DNA of 64,000 nucleotides. Source: Saccharopolyspora shandongensis. Its GTDB lineage: Bacteria; Actinomycetota; Actinomycetes; Mycobacteriales; Pseudonocardiaceae. A model generated the notes under the pieces. It was not told where the DNA came from. It did no database searches and worked only from the letters and a program-made list of their open reading frames with translations. This document shows positions 42,061 to 50,648 of this stretch, one piece after another. The position numbers and the translations under genes were made by a program. The first letter of the stretch is position 1. Every line of letters begins with the position of its first letter. Where the stretch lies: NCBI RefSeq assembly GCF_900106995.1, contig NZ_FNOK01000004.1, positions 1 through 64,000 on the forward strand, in the 5' to 3' direction.

Positions 42061-42111
42061 AAGTTGGTGAGTGTTCACTAACCACTATAGTGGGTGAACA
42101 CTCACCAACTT
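42061..42111. promoter_or_regulatory. 18-bp perfect inverted repeat with inner palindrome
   Basis: AAGTTGGTGAGTGTTCAC (42061-42078) is repeated in exact inverted form at 42094-42111. Inside the gap is a second perfect palindrome, CCACTATAGTGG (42082-42093), centred 1.5 bp away from the outer one. This fills the space between divergent promoters and is the expected binding site for the adjacent TetR protein, possibly as two overlapping dimers. Confidence 0.85.
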
Positions 42112-42129
42112 GTCAACGAGAGGTGCGCC

Positions 42130-42705
42130 GTGGGAACTCGCGACCGGATGCTCGACGCCGCAGCGCACGTGATGCGCACCCGCGGCCTCGCCCGCGCCAC
42201 CACCAAGGAGATCGCCAAGGAGGCCGGCTACTCGGAAGCCGCGCTGTACAAGCACTTCCGCGACAAGACCGATCTGTTCCTCGGCGTCCTGATGGAGCGC
42301 GTGCCCAGCAACATCCACAAGCTGCTCGCCGCGCTGGACGAGCGCGCGGGACGCGGGGCCGTGCGGGAAACGCTGGAGGAGGTCGCGGCCGAGGCGATCG
42401 ACTTCTACACCGACACGTTCCCGATCGCGGCGTCCCTGTTCTCCGAGCCGACCCTGCTGGCGGCCCACCGAACCGCGCTGCAGGAGCGGAACATGGGGCC
42501 CAACGTGGTGCGCGAGAAGCTCGCGGCCTACCTCGCGGCGGAGCAGCGGGCGGGAGCAATCGACCGGGAAGCGAACCCGGAAGCCCTGGCCGCGCTCCTC
42601 CTCGGGGCCTGCCTCCAGTCCGCGTTCTTCGCCCACTTCACGGACCAGCCCAGCCCGCCCCCGGCCGACCTGGTCAAAGCCCTCCTCACCAGCGCGACCC
42701 CATGA
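42130..42705 (+). CDS. TetR-family regulator
   Basis: A 191-residue regulator. The HTH is RDRMLDAAAHVMRTRGLARA followed by IAKEAGYSEAALYKHFRDKT. The C-terminal domain resembles TetR_C_33-like sensors. GTG 42130 is preferred because GAGAGG precedes it; the upstream ATG 42094 lies inside the operator and would encode part of the inverted repeat. It is divergent from the NAD(P)H-binding protein gene, which is its probable target along with itself. Confidence 0.88.
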   Translation: MGTRDRMLDAAAHVMRTRGLARATTKEIAKEAGYSEAALYKHFRDKTDLFLGVLMERVPSNIHKLLAALDERAGRGAVRETLEEVAAEAIDFYTDTFPIAASLFSEPTLLAAHRTALQERNMGPNVVREKLAAYLAAEQRAGAIDREANPEALAALLLGACLQSAFFAHFTDQPSPPPADLVKALLTSATP

Positions 42706-42790
42706 GTTCCGCCCCCTGAGCACCCGCCGCGGAGACCGTCCGAGCACTCGTCCCGCGCGCCGGTGCCAGTCGCGGCCCGACGACAGCGGC

Positions 42791-42853
42791 GCCGGTTTCG
42801 CGCGAAACCGCCGTTCGCCGGGCGGGCGGATGACGGTTTCGCGCGAAAGCGCC
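42791..42853. repeat. palindrome family, cluster 1 (two units)
   Basis: Unit 1 contains the perfect palindrome CGGTTTCGCGCGAAACCG (42793-42810). Unit 2, CGGTTTCGCGCGAAAGCG (42834-42851), has one mismatch. The period is 41 bp. Both share the core TTTCGCGCGAAA found in the clusters at 53.1 and 54.2 kb. It lies in the spacer between the TetR and DinB genes. Confidence 0.85.
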
Positions 42854-42926
42854 ATCCGGCACGACCGCCGGACGGCCGCTGTCAGGGGCGGGTGGGAGGG
42901 TCGGGGTTCTTCGATTGGAGGGCATC

Positions 42927-43469
42927 GTGCCGGAAACCCCAGTCAGCACTTCGCCTCGGTGGGCCGGCGGCGATCGGGCCGAGCCGCCGCGGACCGGCAG
43001 CGAGCTGGAGACGCTCAGCGCTTTCCTGGATTGGCACCGGGAAACCCTGGCCCTGAAGTGCGCCGACGTGCCTGCCGAGCAGCTGTCCGCCCGGCTCGTC
43101 GAGCCCTCCGGACTCTCGCTGCACGGCCTGGTGCGGCACCTCGCCGGGGTCGAGCGGTGGTGGTTCCGCATCCAGTTCGCCCAGGAGGACGTGCCGCTGC
43201 TGTACTACTCCGACGACGATCCGGACCAGGACTTCGACGACCTGGGCGGCGATTTCGCGGTCGCGCTGGAGACCTGGCGGGCGGAGTGCGCGAGGTCCCG
43301 CGAGATCGTCGCCGCGGCCGCCTCGCTGGACGACACCGGCATCCGCCGCTCCACCGGCGAGCCGATCTCGCTGCGCTGGGTCATGTTCCACCTGCTGGCC
43401 GAGTACGCCCGTCACAACGGCCACGCGGACATGCTGCGCGAACGCATCGACGGCGCCACCGGCATGTGA
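42927..43469 (+). CDS. DinB-like (DUF664) protein
   Basis: A 180-residue helical-bundle protein of the DinB/MST superfamily. Metal-ligand His residues appear in LHGLVRHLAGVERWW and HLLAEYARHNGHADMLRERI, the DUF664 pattern. Actinobacterial members use mycothiol as cofactor in some cases; the substrate here is unknown. GTG 42927 is chosen because GGAGGG lies just upstream; TTG 42915 would overlap it. It is convergent with the M20 amidohydrolase gene 39 bp away. Confidence 0.87.
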   Translation: MPETPVSTSPRWAGGDRAEPPRTGSELETLSAFLDWHRETLALKCADVPAEQLSARLVEPSGLSLHGLVRHLAGVERWWFRIQFAQEDVPLLYYSDDDPDQDFDDLGGDFAVALETWRAECARSREIVAAAASLDDTGIRRSTGEPISLRWVMFHLLAEYARHNGHADMLRERIDGATGM

Positions 43470-43508
43470 CCGCGCCGGACCAATTCGGCGCGGTCACCTG
43501 CCGGGCGG

Positions 43509-44768
43509 TCAGCTCTTCGCCAGCCACTCCAGGGCCGCGGTGGTCATCGCCGTCACGCCGGTCGTCAGGGTCGGCTCGACGACCGGGGCGAAGAACGGCG
43601 AGTGGTTGGACGGGATGTCCCGGTTGAGGGTGCCCGCGTCCTTCGCCGCCTGCCACTTCTCCGGGGTGGTGCCGCCGAAGAACCAGTAGCAGGTCGGCAC
43701 GCCCGCCGCGGTGCCGAAGAGGCCGACGTCCTCGCTGCCGACCACCGGCGGCAGCTCCTGCACCCGGCCGTCGCCGAGCTCCTCGCGCAGCGCCGCCGTC
43801 GTGCGGCCGGTGACCTCGGGATCGTTCACCAGCACCGGGAAGTCCGTGAGCCGCTCGAACTCCGGCTCGCGCTCGGCCCCGGCGGCGATCGCCTCGGCGC
43901 GCACGATGCGCTGCACGGCCGCGATCACGTGTTCCCGGACCCGCTCGTCGAAGGAGCGGATGTTGACCCGCAGTTCGGCCTGGTCGGGGATGATGTTGTC
44001 CTTCGTGCCCGCCTTGATCGAGCCCACCGTGACCACCGCGGTGTCGCTCGGGGCGACCTCCCGGGACACGACGGTCTGCAGGCGCATCACGGTCGCCGAG
44101 GCCATCACGACCGGGTCGATGGCGTTCTGCGGCTGGGACCCGTGCGCGCCGCGCCCGAACATGGTGACCTTCAGGCCGTCGGCGGCGGACATGCTGGGGC
44201 CGCTGATCATGCCGACCGTCCCCGACTCGAACGGGAAGACGTGCTGGCCCAGGCAGACGTCCGGCTTCGGGAACCGGTCGAGGAAGCCGTCGTCGATCAT
44301 CGCCTGCGCGCCGGCCCCGATCTCCTCCGCGGGCTGGAACACCGCGACGATCGTGCCCGCCCACCGGTCGCGGGCCGCGACCAGCAGGTCCAGCGCGCCG
44401 AGCTGGCAGGTGACGTGCATGTCGTGGCCGCAGGCGTGCATCACCGGGACGTCGTTGCCGTCCGGGTCGGTGCCGCGGCGGGTGCTGGCGTAGTCGAGTC
44501 CGGTCTGCTCCAGGACGGGCAGCGCGTCGAAGTCCGCGCGCAGCAGCACCGTCGGGCCGTCGCCGTTGCGGAGCACGCCGACCACGCCGGTGCGCCCCAC
44601 CTCGGTGGTGACCTCCAGGCCCAGCGCTTCCAGCCGGCGTGCGACCTCGGCGGCCGTCCGGTGCTCGGCGAAGGACAGCTCCGGGTTCGCGTGCAGGTCC
44701 TTGTACAGCTCGGTGAGATCGGCCCGGATGTCGTCGAGTCGGCCCAACACGGTCCCAAGATCGCCCAC
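43509..44768 (-). CDS. M20D amidohydrolase (amino-acylase/IAA-amino-acid hydrolase like)
   Basis: A 419-residue binuclear metallopeptidase of the M20D type. The metal sites are VMHACGHDMHVTCQLGA (His, Asp) and FQPAEEIGAGAQAMI (Glu-Glu), with GRGAHGSQPQNAIDP from the dimerisation domain and PSNHSPFFAP near the C-terminus. Such enzymes cleave N-acyl or aryl amino acids in the cytoplasm. GTG 44768 has GGAGG 5 nt upstream. A large secreted acylase is encoded just upstream in the same direction, separated by a partial structured repeat; the two may act on related amides. Confidence 0.9.
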   Translation of the reverse strand: MGDLGTVLGRLDDIRADLTELYKDLHANPELSFAEHRTAAEVARRLEALGLEVTTEVGRTGVVGVLRNGDGPTVLLRADFDALPVLEQTGLDYASTRRGTDPDGNDVPVMHACGHDMHVTCQLGALDLLVAARDRWAGTIVAVFQPAEEIGAGAQAMIDDGFLDRFPKPDVCLGQHVFPFESGTVGMISGPSMSAADGLKVTMFGRGAHGSQPQNAIDPVVMASATVMRLQTVVSREVAPSDTAVVTVGSIKAGTKDNIIPDQAELRVNIRSFDERVREHVIAAVQRIVRAEAIAAGAEREPEFERLTDFPVLVNDPEVTGRTTAALREELGDGRVQELPPVVGSEDVGLFGTAAGVPTCYWFFGGTTPEKWQAAKDAGTLNRDIPSNHSPFFAPVVEPTLTTGVTAMTTAALEWLAKS

Positions 44769-44870
44769 AGCGCCTCCGTTCGTCGGAACTCACGGTATGC
44801 GCGATCACCCGCACGCACCACACCCGGCCGAGGAACGGGCACCTCGGGACGAACTCGGAGTTGGCGACGC

Positions 44871-44962
44871 GGCCTCTGTTGGTCATACGTGCGTCGGGCA
44901 TCCCACAGCGAGAAGGCTCCTGAGGTTCCGCCACCCGCACCGCTGCGCAGAACGAGCTGGGA
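44871..44962 (-). repeat. structured intergenic repeat, copy 7 (partial)
   Basis: Only the left half of the element is present: on the minus strand it runs GCGTTCTGCGCAGCGGTGCG, then GGTGGCGGAACCTCAGGAGC, CTTCTCG and GATGCCCGACGC to about ACCAACAGAGGCC. The partner arms and terminal hairpin are gone. It begins 6 bp after the acylase stop in sense direction. A deletion seems to have removed the rest. Confidence 0.7.
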
Positions 44963-44967
44963 CCTCC

Positions 44968-47805
44968 TCACCGGTGGGTGGGGAATTCGACGACCTGTTG
45001 GTAGGTGGGGCGGTTCTGCCAGCTGATCTTCTGCTGGCTAATGCCGCCGATCTTGGTCTGCAGGATGGCGTCCGCGCACCACTGGTCGCCGGGCTTGCAG
45101 TCCGCGTCACCGGGATAGGTGTCCGTCGCCGGGGCCTCCGCGGCCTGCCGCAGGGTGTCCAGCAGCATCTGCCGGCACGCCCCGGCGTCACCGCCGCCGC
45201 ACAGCGGCTCGCCGAAGCCGCCGGGCACCGGCTCGCCCAGCACCGCGCGGATGTCCTTGGACACCTGCCCGAACCAGCCGTACTGGAAGGCCGAGCCCTG
45301 GTGGCCCTGGCCGACGTGCAGGCCGGGCTCGCCGTTCTGCCAGCCCGATGGCGACTCGTTGATCTGCATCATGTCCGTCATCGCCTGGTAGGCGTCGGCG
45401 CCCACGGCCGGCTCGAACTCGCCGCGCACCAGCCGCGGCCACCACGCGTCCAGCAGCTCGATCGCCTCGGCGTGCGCGTACTCCTTGCTGCCCGGCGAGG
45501 TTTCCACCCGCCTGCCGCCGTCGGCGAGCCACGCGCGCAGCCGGTCGACCAGCGCCGCGGTCTCCGGGTCGGTGATCGATTGGCCGTCGATGAGCCGCAG
45601 CAGGTCCGGGAGCACCCGTTCGGCGCGCAGGTCGGTGACGCCCGCGTCGGCCATCGCCTGCGTCAAGGTGACCCGGTCGAACTTGCCGCCCACCGCGATG
45701 TGCTCGGCGACGCGGCGGTCGAGCAGGTCACCCCGCTGCACCGCGCCTTTCTCCGCCTTGGCGCCCGCGGTCCCGGGCGCCTGCTTGTTGTTCCAGCTGA
45801 TGTAGTAGTCCTGGTTGATCGAGTTCGGGTGCTCGTCGAACGGGGCGTAGGCCGCGGTGTTGTCCGCCGGGTTCCAGCCCTGCCACTCGAACGCCGGGTC
45901 GCCGGCGATCGGCATGCTCGGGTCGACGTCGGGCTTGCGCACCACGTTCGCCCCGGAGTTGAAGTACGCCGTGTCGGTGGCGTCCGCGTAGAACCAGTTG
46001 AACGTGTAGTTGACGTCGTGGGCGGCGCGCTGGAAGTCCGCCGCCGAGGTGATCGCGCCCGGGTCGTTGAACTTCTGGAACCCGATGATCGAGTCGACCT
46101 CGTGCAGGAACGTCGAGCGGGCCTGCGCGAACGCCACCGGCTTCCCGTCGACCGTCGCCCGGTGCGTCACCGGGCCGTAGCGGGTGCGGAAGGACACCAG
46201 GCGGTAGGAGCCCTGCGGGGTGTTGTCGCCGAGGTTCGGCTGCCAGGCGTTCTTGCGCTCGACGGTCTGCATCGGCAGGCACTCACCGCGGAAGCGGTAG
46301 AAGTTCGAGTCCTTCGTGGCCGGGCGGCCGTCGGGTTCGCACAGCTCGACGGCGTAGGAATCGATCATGTCCTGCGCTGCGGTGGTGGCGCTCCAGGCGT
46401 AGTCCTGGCCGCGGCCGAGCAGCGTGTAGAAGCTCAGCCCGGCGAAGGACGCGCCCTTCGACGAGATACCGGGACCCTGGAGTTCCTGCAGGGTCAGCAG
46501 CTGCGGCGAGAAATAGCCGGTCTGCGGCCCGAAGACGGCCACCGGGTGGCCGCTCTCGGTGTGCGCGCCGGAGACGACGAGCGCGTTGGACATGCCGCGG
46601 GCCTGCCCCATGCCGCCGGGCACCACGCCGTCGTCGAAGATGCCGCGCAGGCTCTCCACCGGGTCGTCGGTGGTCGGCGGCGGGTTGCTCGATTCCGGCC
46701 GGGTAGCCGGTTCGGCGGCCTCGACGGCCGAGCCGGTCGGGTCGAAGATCAGCTGCTGCGCGGACACCGAGCCGGGATCGGGCAGCACGACCCCGCGCGG
46801 ATCCGCCGGCGTTCCGCCGTAGGGGAACGACCGTCCATCGTGGATGGTGCTGATCGCTTCGGGATCGTTCTCGGCGCGGAAGGCCGCCCAGATCTGCTCG
46901 CCGCGCTCCGGACCGAATCGCTCGTGCAGCGACATCCGCGCGACGGCGTTCTGCACCTCGTTGCCGCCGCCACCGCCGAACTGGGCGCCGACCAGCGACG
47001 CCAGCACGACCAGGTCGGTGAGCCGGAACGGCTCGATCCGCCCGGCGTTGGTGATCGGGTCGACGTGTCCAGTGGCGACGTACTCGCCGGGGAAGTAGCG
47101 CCCGTTGTAGGACTTCTCGATGTACTCGTTGATCCCGTCCACATAGGACTTGGCATCTTCGAGCGCCTGCCGCCCGCGCTCGCCGTGCCGCGCGACGGTG
47201 TCGATCTGCTGCTGCAGCTCCTGCTCGGTGTACGGCGAGACGGCGAAGAACTGCTGCTCCAGCTGCCGGTTGGCCGGCGCGCCGCCGGCGAACGGGGTCA
47301 CCTCGCCGCGCCCGGCCCGACGCATCGCGTCCATCAGGAACAGCTTGTCCTCGGCGGTCGCGTAACCCGCGCCGTAGGCGGTGCCGGACCGCGTGGTGCC
47401 GTAGACGTGCGGGATCCCGGCGGTCTTGTCCCGGACGATGGTGACGTCTTCGCGCGGCCGGTAGGTCCGCTCGACGTCGTCGGGCCGCACGCCGAAGGAG
47501 TTGTCGTTGAAGAAGTCGTCGATGGTTCCGGTGGTCAGCTCGCGGTAGCCGCCGGCGAGGCGGTCGTACTTGGCGAGCTGGTCGTCGGAGTGCGGCGGCC
47601 GGGTACCCAGCAGCATGTGCGCGACGAGCTCGGCGAAGGTCGCGTTGCCGTTCTGGCCGGGCGGCAGGATGTGGTGGCACTGCTGCCCGCAGTAGTCCGG
47701 GGCGGGTTCCGGGATCGGCTCGGCGGTCGAAGCCGGTGCGAGCACCAGGGAACCGACGACTGCCGCGGCGCTGAGCGCGGCCAGGGTGCGCGAACGTCGC
47801 GGCAT
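44968..47805 (-). CDS. secreted penicillin-acylase-family enzyme
   Basis: A 945-residue N-terminal-nucleophile hydrolase. A signal peptide (RTLAALSAAAVVGSLVLAPA, then STAEP) exports it. The proenzyme has an alpha region with the GIPHVYGTTRSGTAYGAGYA motif, followed by a spacer. The beta chain should begin at the Ser of GMSNALVVSGAHTESGHPV (about residue 405). The Ser-Asn pair and the VAVFGPQTGY stretch are typical. The alpha-plus-spacer part is longer than in the classical penicillin acylases, with a proline-rich, low-complexity spacer (SSNPPPTTDDP). Substrates may be N-acyl-homoserine lactones, lipopeptides or beta-lactams; not decided. RBS AGAGGA precedes ATG 47805. Confidence 0.9.
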   Translation of the reverse strand: MPRRSRTLAALSAAAVVGSLVLAPASTAEPIPEPAPDYCGQQCHHILPPGQNGNATFAELVAHMLLGTRPPHSDDQLAKYDRLAGGYRELTTGTIDDFFNDNSFGVRPDDVERTYRPREDVTIVRDKTAGIPHVYGTTRSGTAYGAGYATAEDKLFLMDAMRRAGRGEVTPFAGGAPANRQLEQQFFAVSPYTEQELQQQIDTVARHGERGRQALEDAKSYVDGINEYIEKSYNGRYFPGEYVATGHVDPITNAGRIEPFRLTDLVVLASLVGAQFGGGGGNEVQNAVARMSLHERFGPERGEQIWAAFRAENDPEAISTIHDGRSFPYGGTPADPRGVVLPDPGSVSAQQLIFDPTGSAVEAAEPATRPESSNPPPTTDDPVESLRGIFDDGVVPGGMGQARGMSNALVVSGAHTESGHPVAVFGPQTGYFSPQLLTLQELQGPGISSKGASFAGLSFYTLLGRGQDYAWSATTAAQDMIDSYAVELCEPDGRPATKDSNFYRFRGECLPMQTVERKNAWQPNLGDNTPQGSYRLVSFRTRYGPVTHRATVDGKPVAFAQARSTFLHEVDSIIGFQKFNDPGAITSAADFQRAAHDVNYTFNWFYADATDTAYFNSGANVVRKPDVDPSMPIAGDPAFEWQGWNPADNTAAYAPFDEHPNSINQDYYISWNNKQAPGTAGAKAEKGAVQRGDLLDRRVAEHIAVGGKFDRVTLTQAMADAGVTDLRAERVLPDLLRLIDGQSITDPETAALVDRLRAWLADGGRRVETSPGSKEYAHAEAIELLDAWWPRLVRGEFEPAVGADAYQAMTDMMQINESPSGWQNGEPGLHVGQGHQGSAFQYGWFGQVSKDIRAVLGEPVPGGFGEPLCGGGDAGACRQMLLDTLRQAAEAPATDTYPGDADCKPGDQWCADAILQTKIGGISQQKISWQNRPTYQQVVEFPTHR

Positions 47806-48077
47806 GCCAGGTCCTCTCGGTCGGTCGTCGCCGAGTCCGGACGCTAGCCACCCCGAACCAAAACCGAAACCCTTTCATGTTCGCCTCGACCCGAACGGCC
47901 CAGCACGAAACCCCAAGAGCACCAACGACAACCGGCACCGACCGGGACCGACCGCAGGAACCTGTGGACAACTCCCCCGGGCCTGTGGACGACTTCCGCA
48001 GTTTCAATGGAAACCGGACCTCGTGGCTGGTGACCGCAGCCGCGACAGCCAACGGACCATATCCCGAAAGCAGTCGC
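47806..48077. promoter_or_regulatory. upstream region of the acylase gene with two DnaA-box-like sites
   Basis: The acylase promoter must lie here. TGTGGACAA (47963-47971) is the exact complement of the actinobacterial DnaA consensus TTGTCCACA. TGTGGACGA (47984-47992) matches eight of nine, 21 bp further, which is two helical turns. No replication genes are near, so this is not oriC. Confidence 0.4.
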
Positions 48078-48245
48078 ATGCGCCGGAGGCGCATAGCCCA
48101 CCCACACAGCTCGCACCGCCACGGGTTCTCAACGTTCGCCTGGCGAGGACCGCGTATCGGACATACATCAGGTTGGGCACCCACCGCCCAGGCGGACGCT
48201 GAGGTTCCGCCACCCGCACCGCCACGCACAACGAGAATGGGAAAC
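48078..48245 (-). repeat. structured intergenic repeat, copy 8
   Basis: A complete but divergent copy in sense orientation 16 bp after the LysR stop. The mid stem is CTCAGCGT with ACGTTGAG, then CGCCTGG with CCAGGCG. The terminal hairpin is ATGCGCC-TCC-GGCGCAT at 48078-48094. These arms differ from copies 1, 3 and 6 on both sides but still pair, the strongest single evidence for a conserved fold. The CCCCGAC inner stem is lost. Confidence 0.8.
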
Positions 48246-48260
48246 CTCAATGAAATCGCG

Positions 48261-49334
48261 TCAGGACGCCTTGGCCGTGACGACCTCGCCGCTCTTCCAC
48301 TTGGCGTTCTCCAGCTCCAGCGCCGTCCACAGCAGGTTCAGCGGGTGCTCGGCGTAGTAGCCCTGCCGCTCCCCACGGCGCGTGAAGGCGCCCACCAGCA
48401 CCTGCATCTTCGGGCCGACGTCGTTGATCAGCTCGATGGTGCGCAGACCCTGGCCCTCCGGCAGCCGCCCGTCGCCGGCCGCCTCGCCCACGCCCTGCGT
48501 GACGATCATGCAGCCGTGCAGCAGTTCCGAGCGCAGCAGGTCGAACCCGTAGCGGACGTCGTCGATCTCGGCGGCGATGTCGAGCTTGTCCCGGAAGTCG
48601 GTGCCGAACCAGCCGTGCAGGAACCCGGAGATCAGCCCGCTCGCCGGCACCACCAGCGGCACCGCGTGGAGTTCACTCGCGCGCAACGCGCGGTTCGGCA
48701 ACTGTTCTCCGGATAAGTTGGTGACCAGGCTCAGCCCGCTGCGCCGCCACTCCATCACGTCGAATTCGCCCAGCGCGGCGTCATCTTCGGACACCAGCAC
48801 GCTGCCGCAGACGAGGTCCGCCTGCTTCGTCCGCAACGCATCCAACAACTCGCGGGTCCGCAAGTGCGTGACGCGCAAATCGATTCCACGGTCCTGGAAT
48901 TCCTCGGCGACGTGTTCACCCGCATTGGCGAGGAAACCGAGAGTGAAGCGAGTGGTGCCGACAGTAACCGTTTCGCCGCGAAGTCGTCTCGTTTCGCGCA
49001 CTCCGTCGAGCCAATCGGCCAAGGTGTCCCGCGCGATCTCCACGAACGCTTCGCCGGAGGCGGTGAACAGCACCTTCTTCCCGCGCCCCTGCTTGACGAC
49101 GAGCGGTTCTCCGCACAGCTGCGTGAAGTTCCGGTTCAAGGTGTCCAGCTGCTTCTGCACGCTGGACTGCTCGCGCCCGAGCGAACGCGCCGCTGCCAGC
49201 GCCGTTCCCAACTCGTGCACCAGGACCAACGTCCGCATCTGGTCCATTGTGGTGTCCAGCAATGCGGACGGCGATTGCAGCAGGCGGCTGCGCAGGTCGG
49301 TCGCTGGCAGGCTGGCGGTTCCGGCTAACGGCAC
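48261..49334 (-). CDS. LysR-type regulator, divergent member
   Basis: A 357-residue protein. The winged helix appears after a 30-residue extension: MDQMRTLVLVHELGTALAAAR and REQSSVQKQLDTLNRNFTQLCG are in place of the usual LysR recognition helix. A type 2 periplasmic-binding-like domain follows (RVTHLRTRELLDALRTKQAD, LVVPASGLISGFLHG). It is longer than standard LysR proteins and the HTH is unusual, so its branch is uncertain. ATG 49334 has AGAGAGGGACGC just upstream; ATG 49247 would give a standard N-terminus but lacks a good RBS. No divergent partner gene is close; the next gene starts 540 bp away. Confidence 0.8.
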   Translation of the reverse strand: MPLAGTASLPATDLRSRLLQSPSALLDTTMDQMRTLVLVHELGTALAAARSLGREQSSVQKQLDTLNRNFTQLCGEPLVVKQGRGKKVLFTASGEAFVEIARDTLADWLDGVRETRRLRGETVTVGTTRFTLGFLANAGEHVAEEFQDRGIDLRVTHLRTRELLDALRTKQADLVCGSVLVSEDDAALGEFDVMEWRRSGLSLVTNLSGEQLPNRALRASELHAVPLVVPASGLISGFLHGWFGTDFRDKLDIAAEIDDVRYGFDLLRSELLHGCMIVTQGVGEAAGDGRLPEGQGLRTIELINDVGPKMQVLVGAFTRRGERQGYYAEHPLNLLWTALELENAKWKSGEVVTAKAS

Positions 49335-49874
49335 GGCATGCGTCCCTCTCTATCCCTTTTCCGCGCCGGAGTGTAGTGCGCCGAACTGATCTGCGTGCCA
49401 GAACTAATGATCTGGGGAATTTTTCCGAAAAGTGCTGGAATCCGTTGCGGCGCAGTGTAATGATCTGCCTCGCCCCAACGGCGGTCCTTCGACGACCGCC
49501 CGGTTCGGTTCGCACCGACCGGTCAGCTCGGGGCAATTCGCACGGACGCGGGCCCTGCGGTGGCGTGAGCACCGCAACCCGCTTGGGAAGGATTCGCGAA
49601 GCACCATGCGCATCACCACCGCTGCGCCCTGCCCGGGCGCGGCGTCGGACGAGGCTCGTTTCAGCAGCGCTTGGGCCCGCGCTGCGCGAAATCGCGTCGG
49701 ACAGCGGGAGCGGCGCGCGGCGGTCGACACGGCTACCGGCTCCCCAGACGGATGCTCCGCCCGGAAACGGGTCACGACCACCCGGCGGCACCGCAGCCGC
49801 CGACCGAGGTGACCGCGCCCCGCGGATTCCCCACCGATCCCCCCGTTCATGAACCCTGGCAAGGAGAAACAGCC
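49335..49874. other. gene-free stretch
   Basis: 540 bp with no convincing ORF on either strand: reading frames here lack the codon bias of neighbours and give low-complexity Arg/Pro/Ala translations. It must hold promoters for the LysR gene and for the small membrane protein at 49875. AT-rich DNA near 49395-49440 is the likely location for the LysR promoter. Confidence 0.5.
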
Positions 49875-50465
49875 GTGACGTACTCCCAGACCGCTCCCCC
49901 GGCGGACGGCCCCGTCCAGACCGCGTTGAAGAAGCCCGCCACGCTGCTGGCGCTGGTGGTCATCTCCGGAATCTCCGCGTTATCCGGCCTGATCGGCGCG
50001 ATCTACCTGTTCGCAGGCGGCCGCGACCTCGCCGACAGCTACGCGACCGACGTCGCGATCAACAACCCCTCGCTGGTCGGCCTCGACACGGTCATGGAGA
50101 CCATGGGCACCGACAACCCCCAGGAGGCCATCGACCTCGCCAAGTCCGTTGACGAGTGGGACACCATGGTCTCGCTCGCGCACGCCGGGCTGATCTTCAA
50201 GGCGTTCCTGCTGATCATCTTCGCCGCGCCGCTGCTGCTGTTCACCCTGTTCGCGATCAAGGGCTCGACCTGGTCGCGCGTGCTGGTCACCATCTTCGCG
50301 ATCCTGTCGCTGATCGGTGGCCTGGCGGCGGCCTTCGACGACGGCGGCCCGGGGCTGGTGAACACCATGGGCTACATCGGCCTGGCGACCGCGGTCATCG
50401 CGGTCGTGCTGTGCTGGCTGCCGGCCAACAACCGCTACGCGAAGGCGCGGAAGCTGGCGGCCTGA
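49875..50465 (+). CDS. hypothetical four-helix membrane protein
   Basis: A 196-residue protein with four predicted membrane helices (about 24-48, 108-130, 137-155, 163-185), a short charged N-terminus with ALKKPATLLAL, and an extracytoplasmic acidic loop of about 55 residues between helices 1 and 2. GTG 49875 has AAGGAGAAA upstream. It resembles small actinobacterial membrane proteins of unknown role. A strong intrinsic terminator follows (50518-50566), so it is likely a single-gene transcript. Confidence 0.75.
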   Translation: MTYSQTAPPADGPVQTALKKPATLLALVVISGISALSGLIGAIYLFAGGRDLADSYATDVAINNPSLVGLDTVMETMGTDNPQEAIDLAKSVDEWDTMVSLAHAGLIFKAFLLIIFAAPLLLFTLFAIKGSTWSRVLVTIFAILSLIGGLAAAFDDGGPGLVNTMGYIGLATAVIAVVLCWLPANNRYAKARKLAA

Positions 50466-50517
50466 TCTGGAATCAGCAGCGTCGCACTGGGGGTCGACGC
50501 AGCGGAGTTCCACGAAG

Positions 50518-50566
50518 ACGGCGACCCGGCACCGAGGGGGTTCGGTGCCGGGTCGCCGTTTTTCTT
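50518..50566 (+). terminator. intrinsic terminator after the membrane protein gene
   Basis: ACGGCGACCCGGCACCGA (50518-50535) pairs perfectly over 18 bp with 50542-50559, around GGGGGT, and is followed by TTTTTCTT. This is the most canonical terminator in the window. It may work in both directions because the gene beyond is convergent. Confidence 0.92.
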
Positions 50567-50610
50567 GCGTCAGAACTCGTTAGCGCAGTCGGAATCGATC
50601 TTGTCTTGAA

Positions 50611-50642
50611 GCCGCACCGCTACGCAGAACGAGCCTGGAAAC
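50611..50642 (-). repeat. structured intergenic repeat, copy 10 (end fragment)
   Basis: On the minus strand it reads GTTTCCAGGCTCGTTCTGCG, then TAGCGGTGCGGC. This is just the GTTTCC end of the family, 6 bp after the FAH gene stop in sense direction. The structured body is missing. Confidence 0.65.
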
Positions 50643-50648
50643 AGCCTC

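Noticed and set aside
47963-47992. Two DnaA-like boxes as a replication origin
   Set aside because: Only two boxes, no AT-rich unwinding element, and none of dnaA, dnaN or gyr genes nearby. Kept only as a minor finding.
49404-49862. ORF on the minus strand in the LysR/membrane-protein spacer
   Set aside because: Arg/Ala-rich translation, no domain, no RBS and codon use unlike neighbours.
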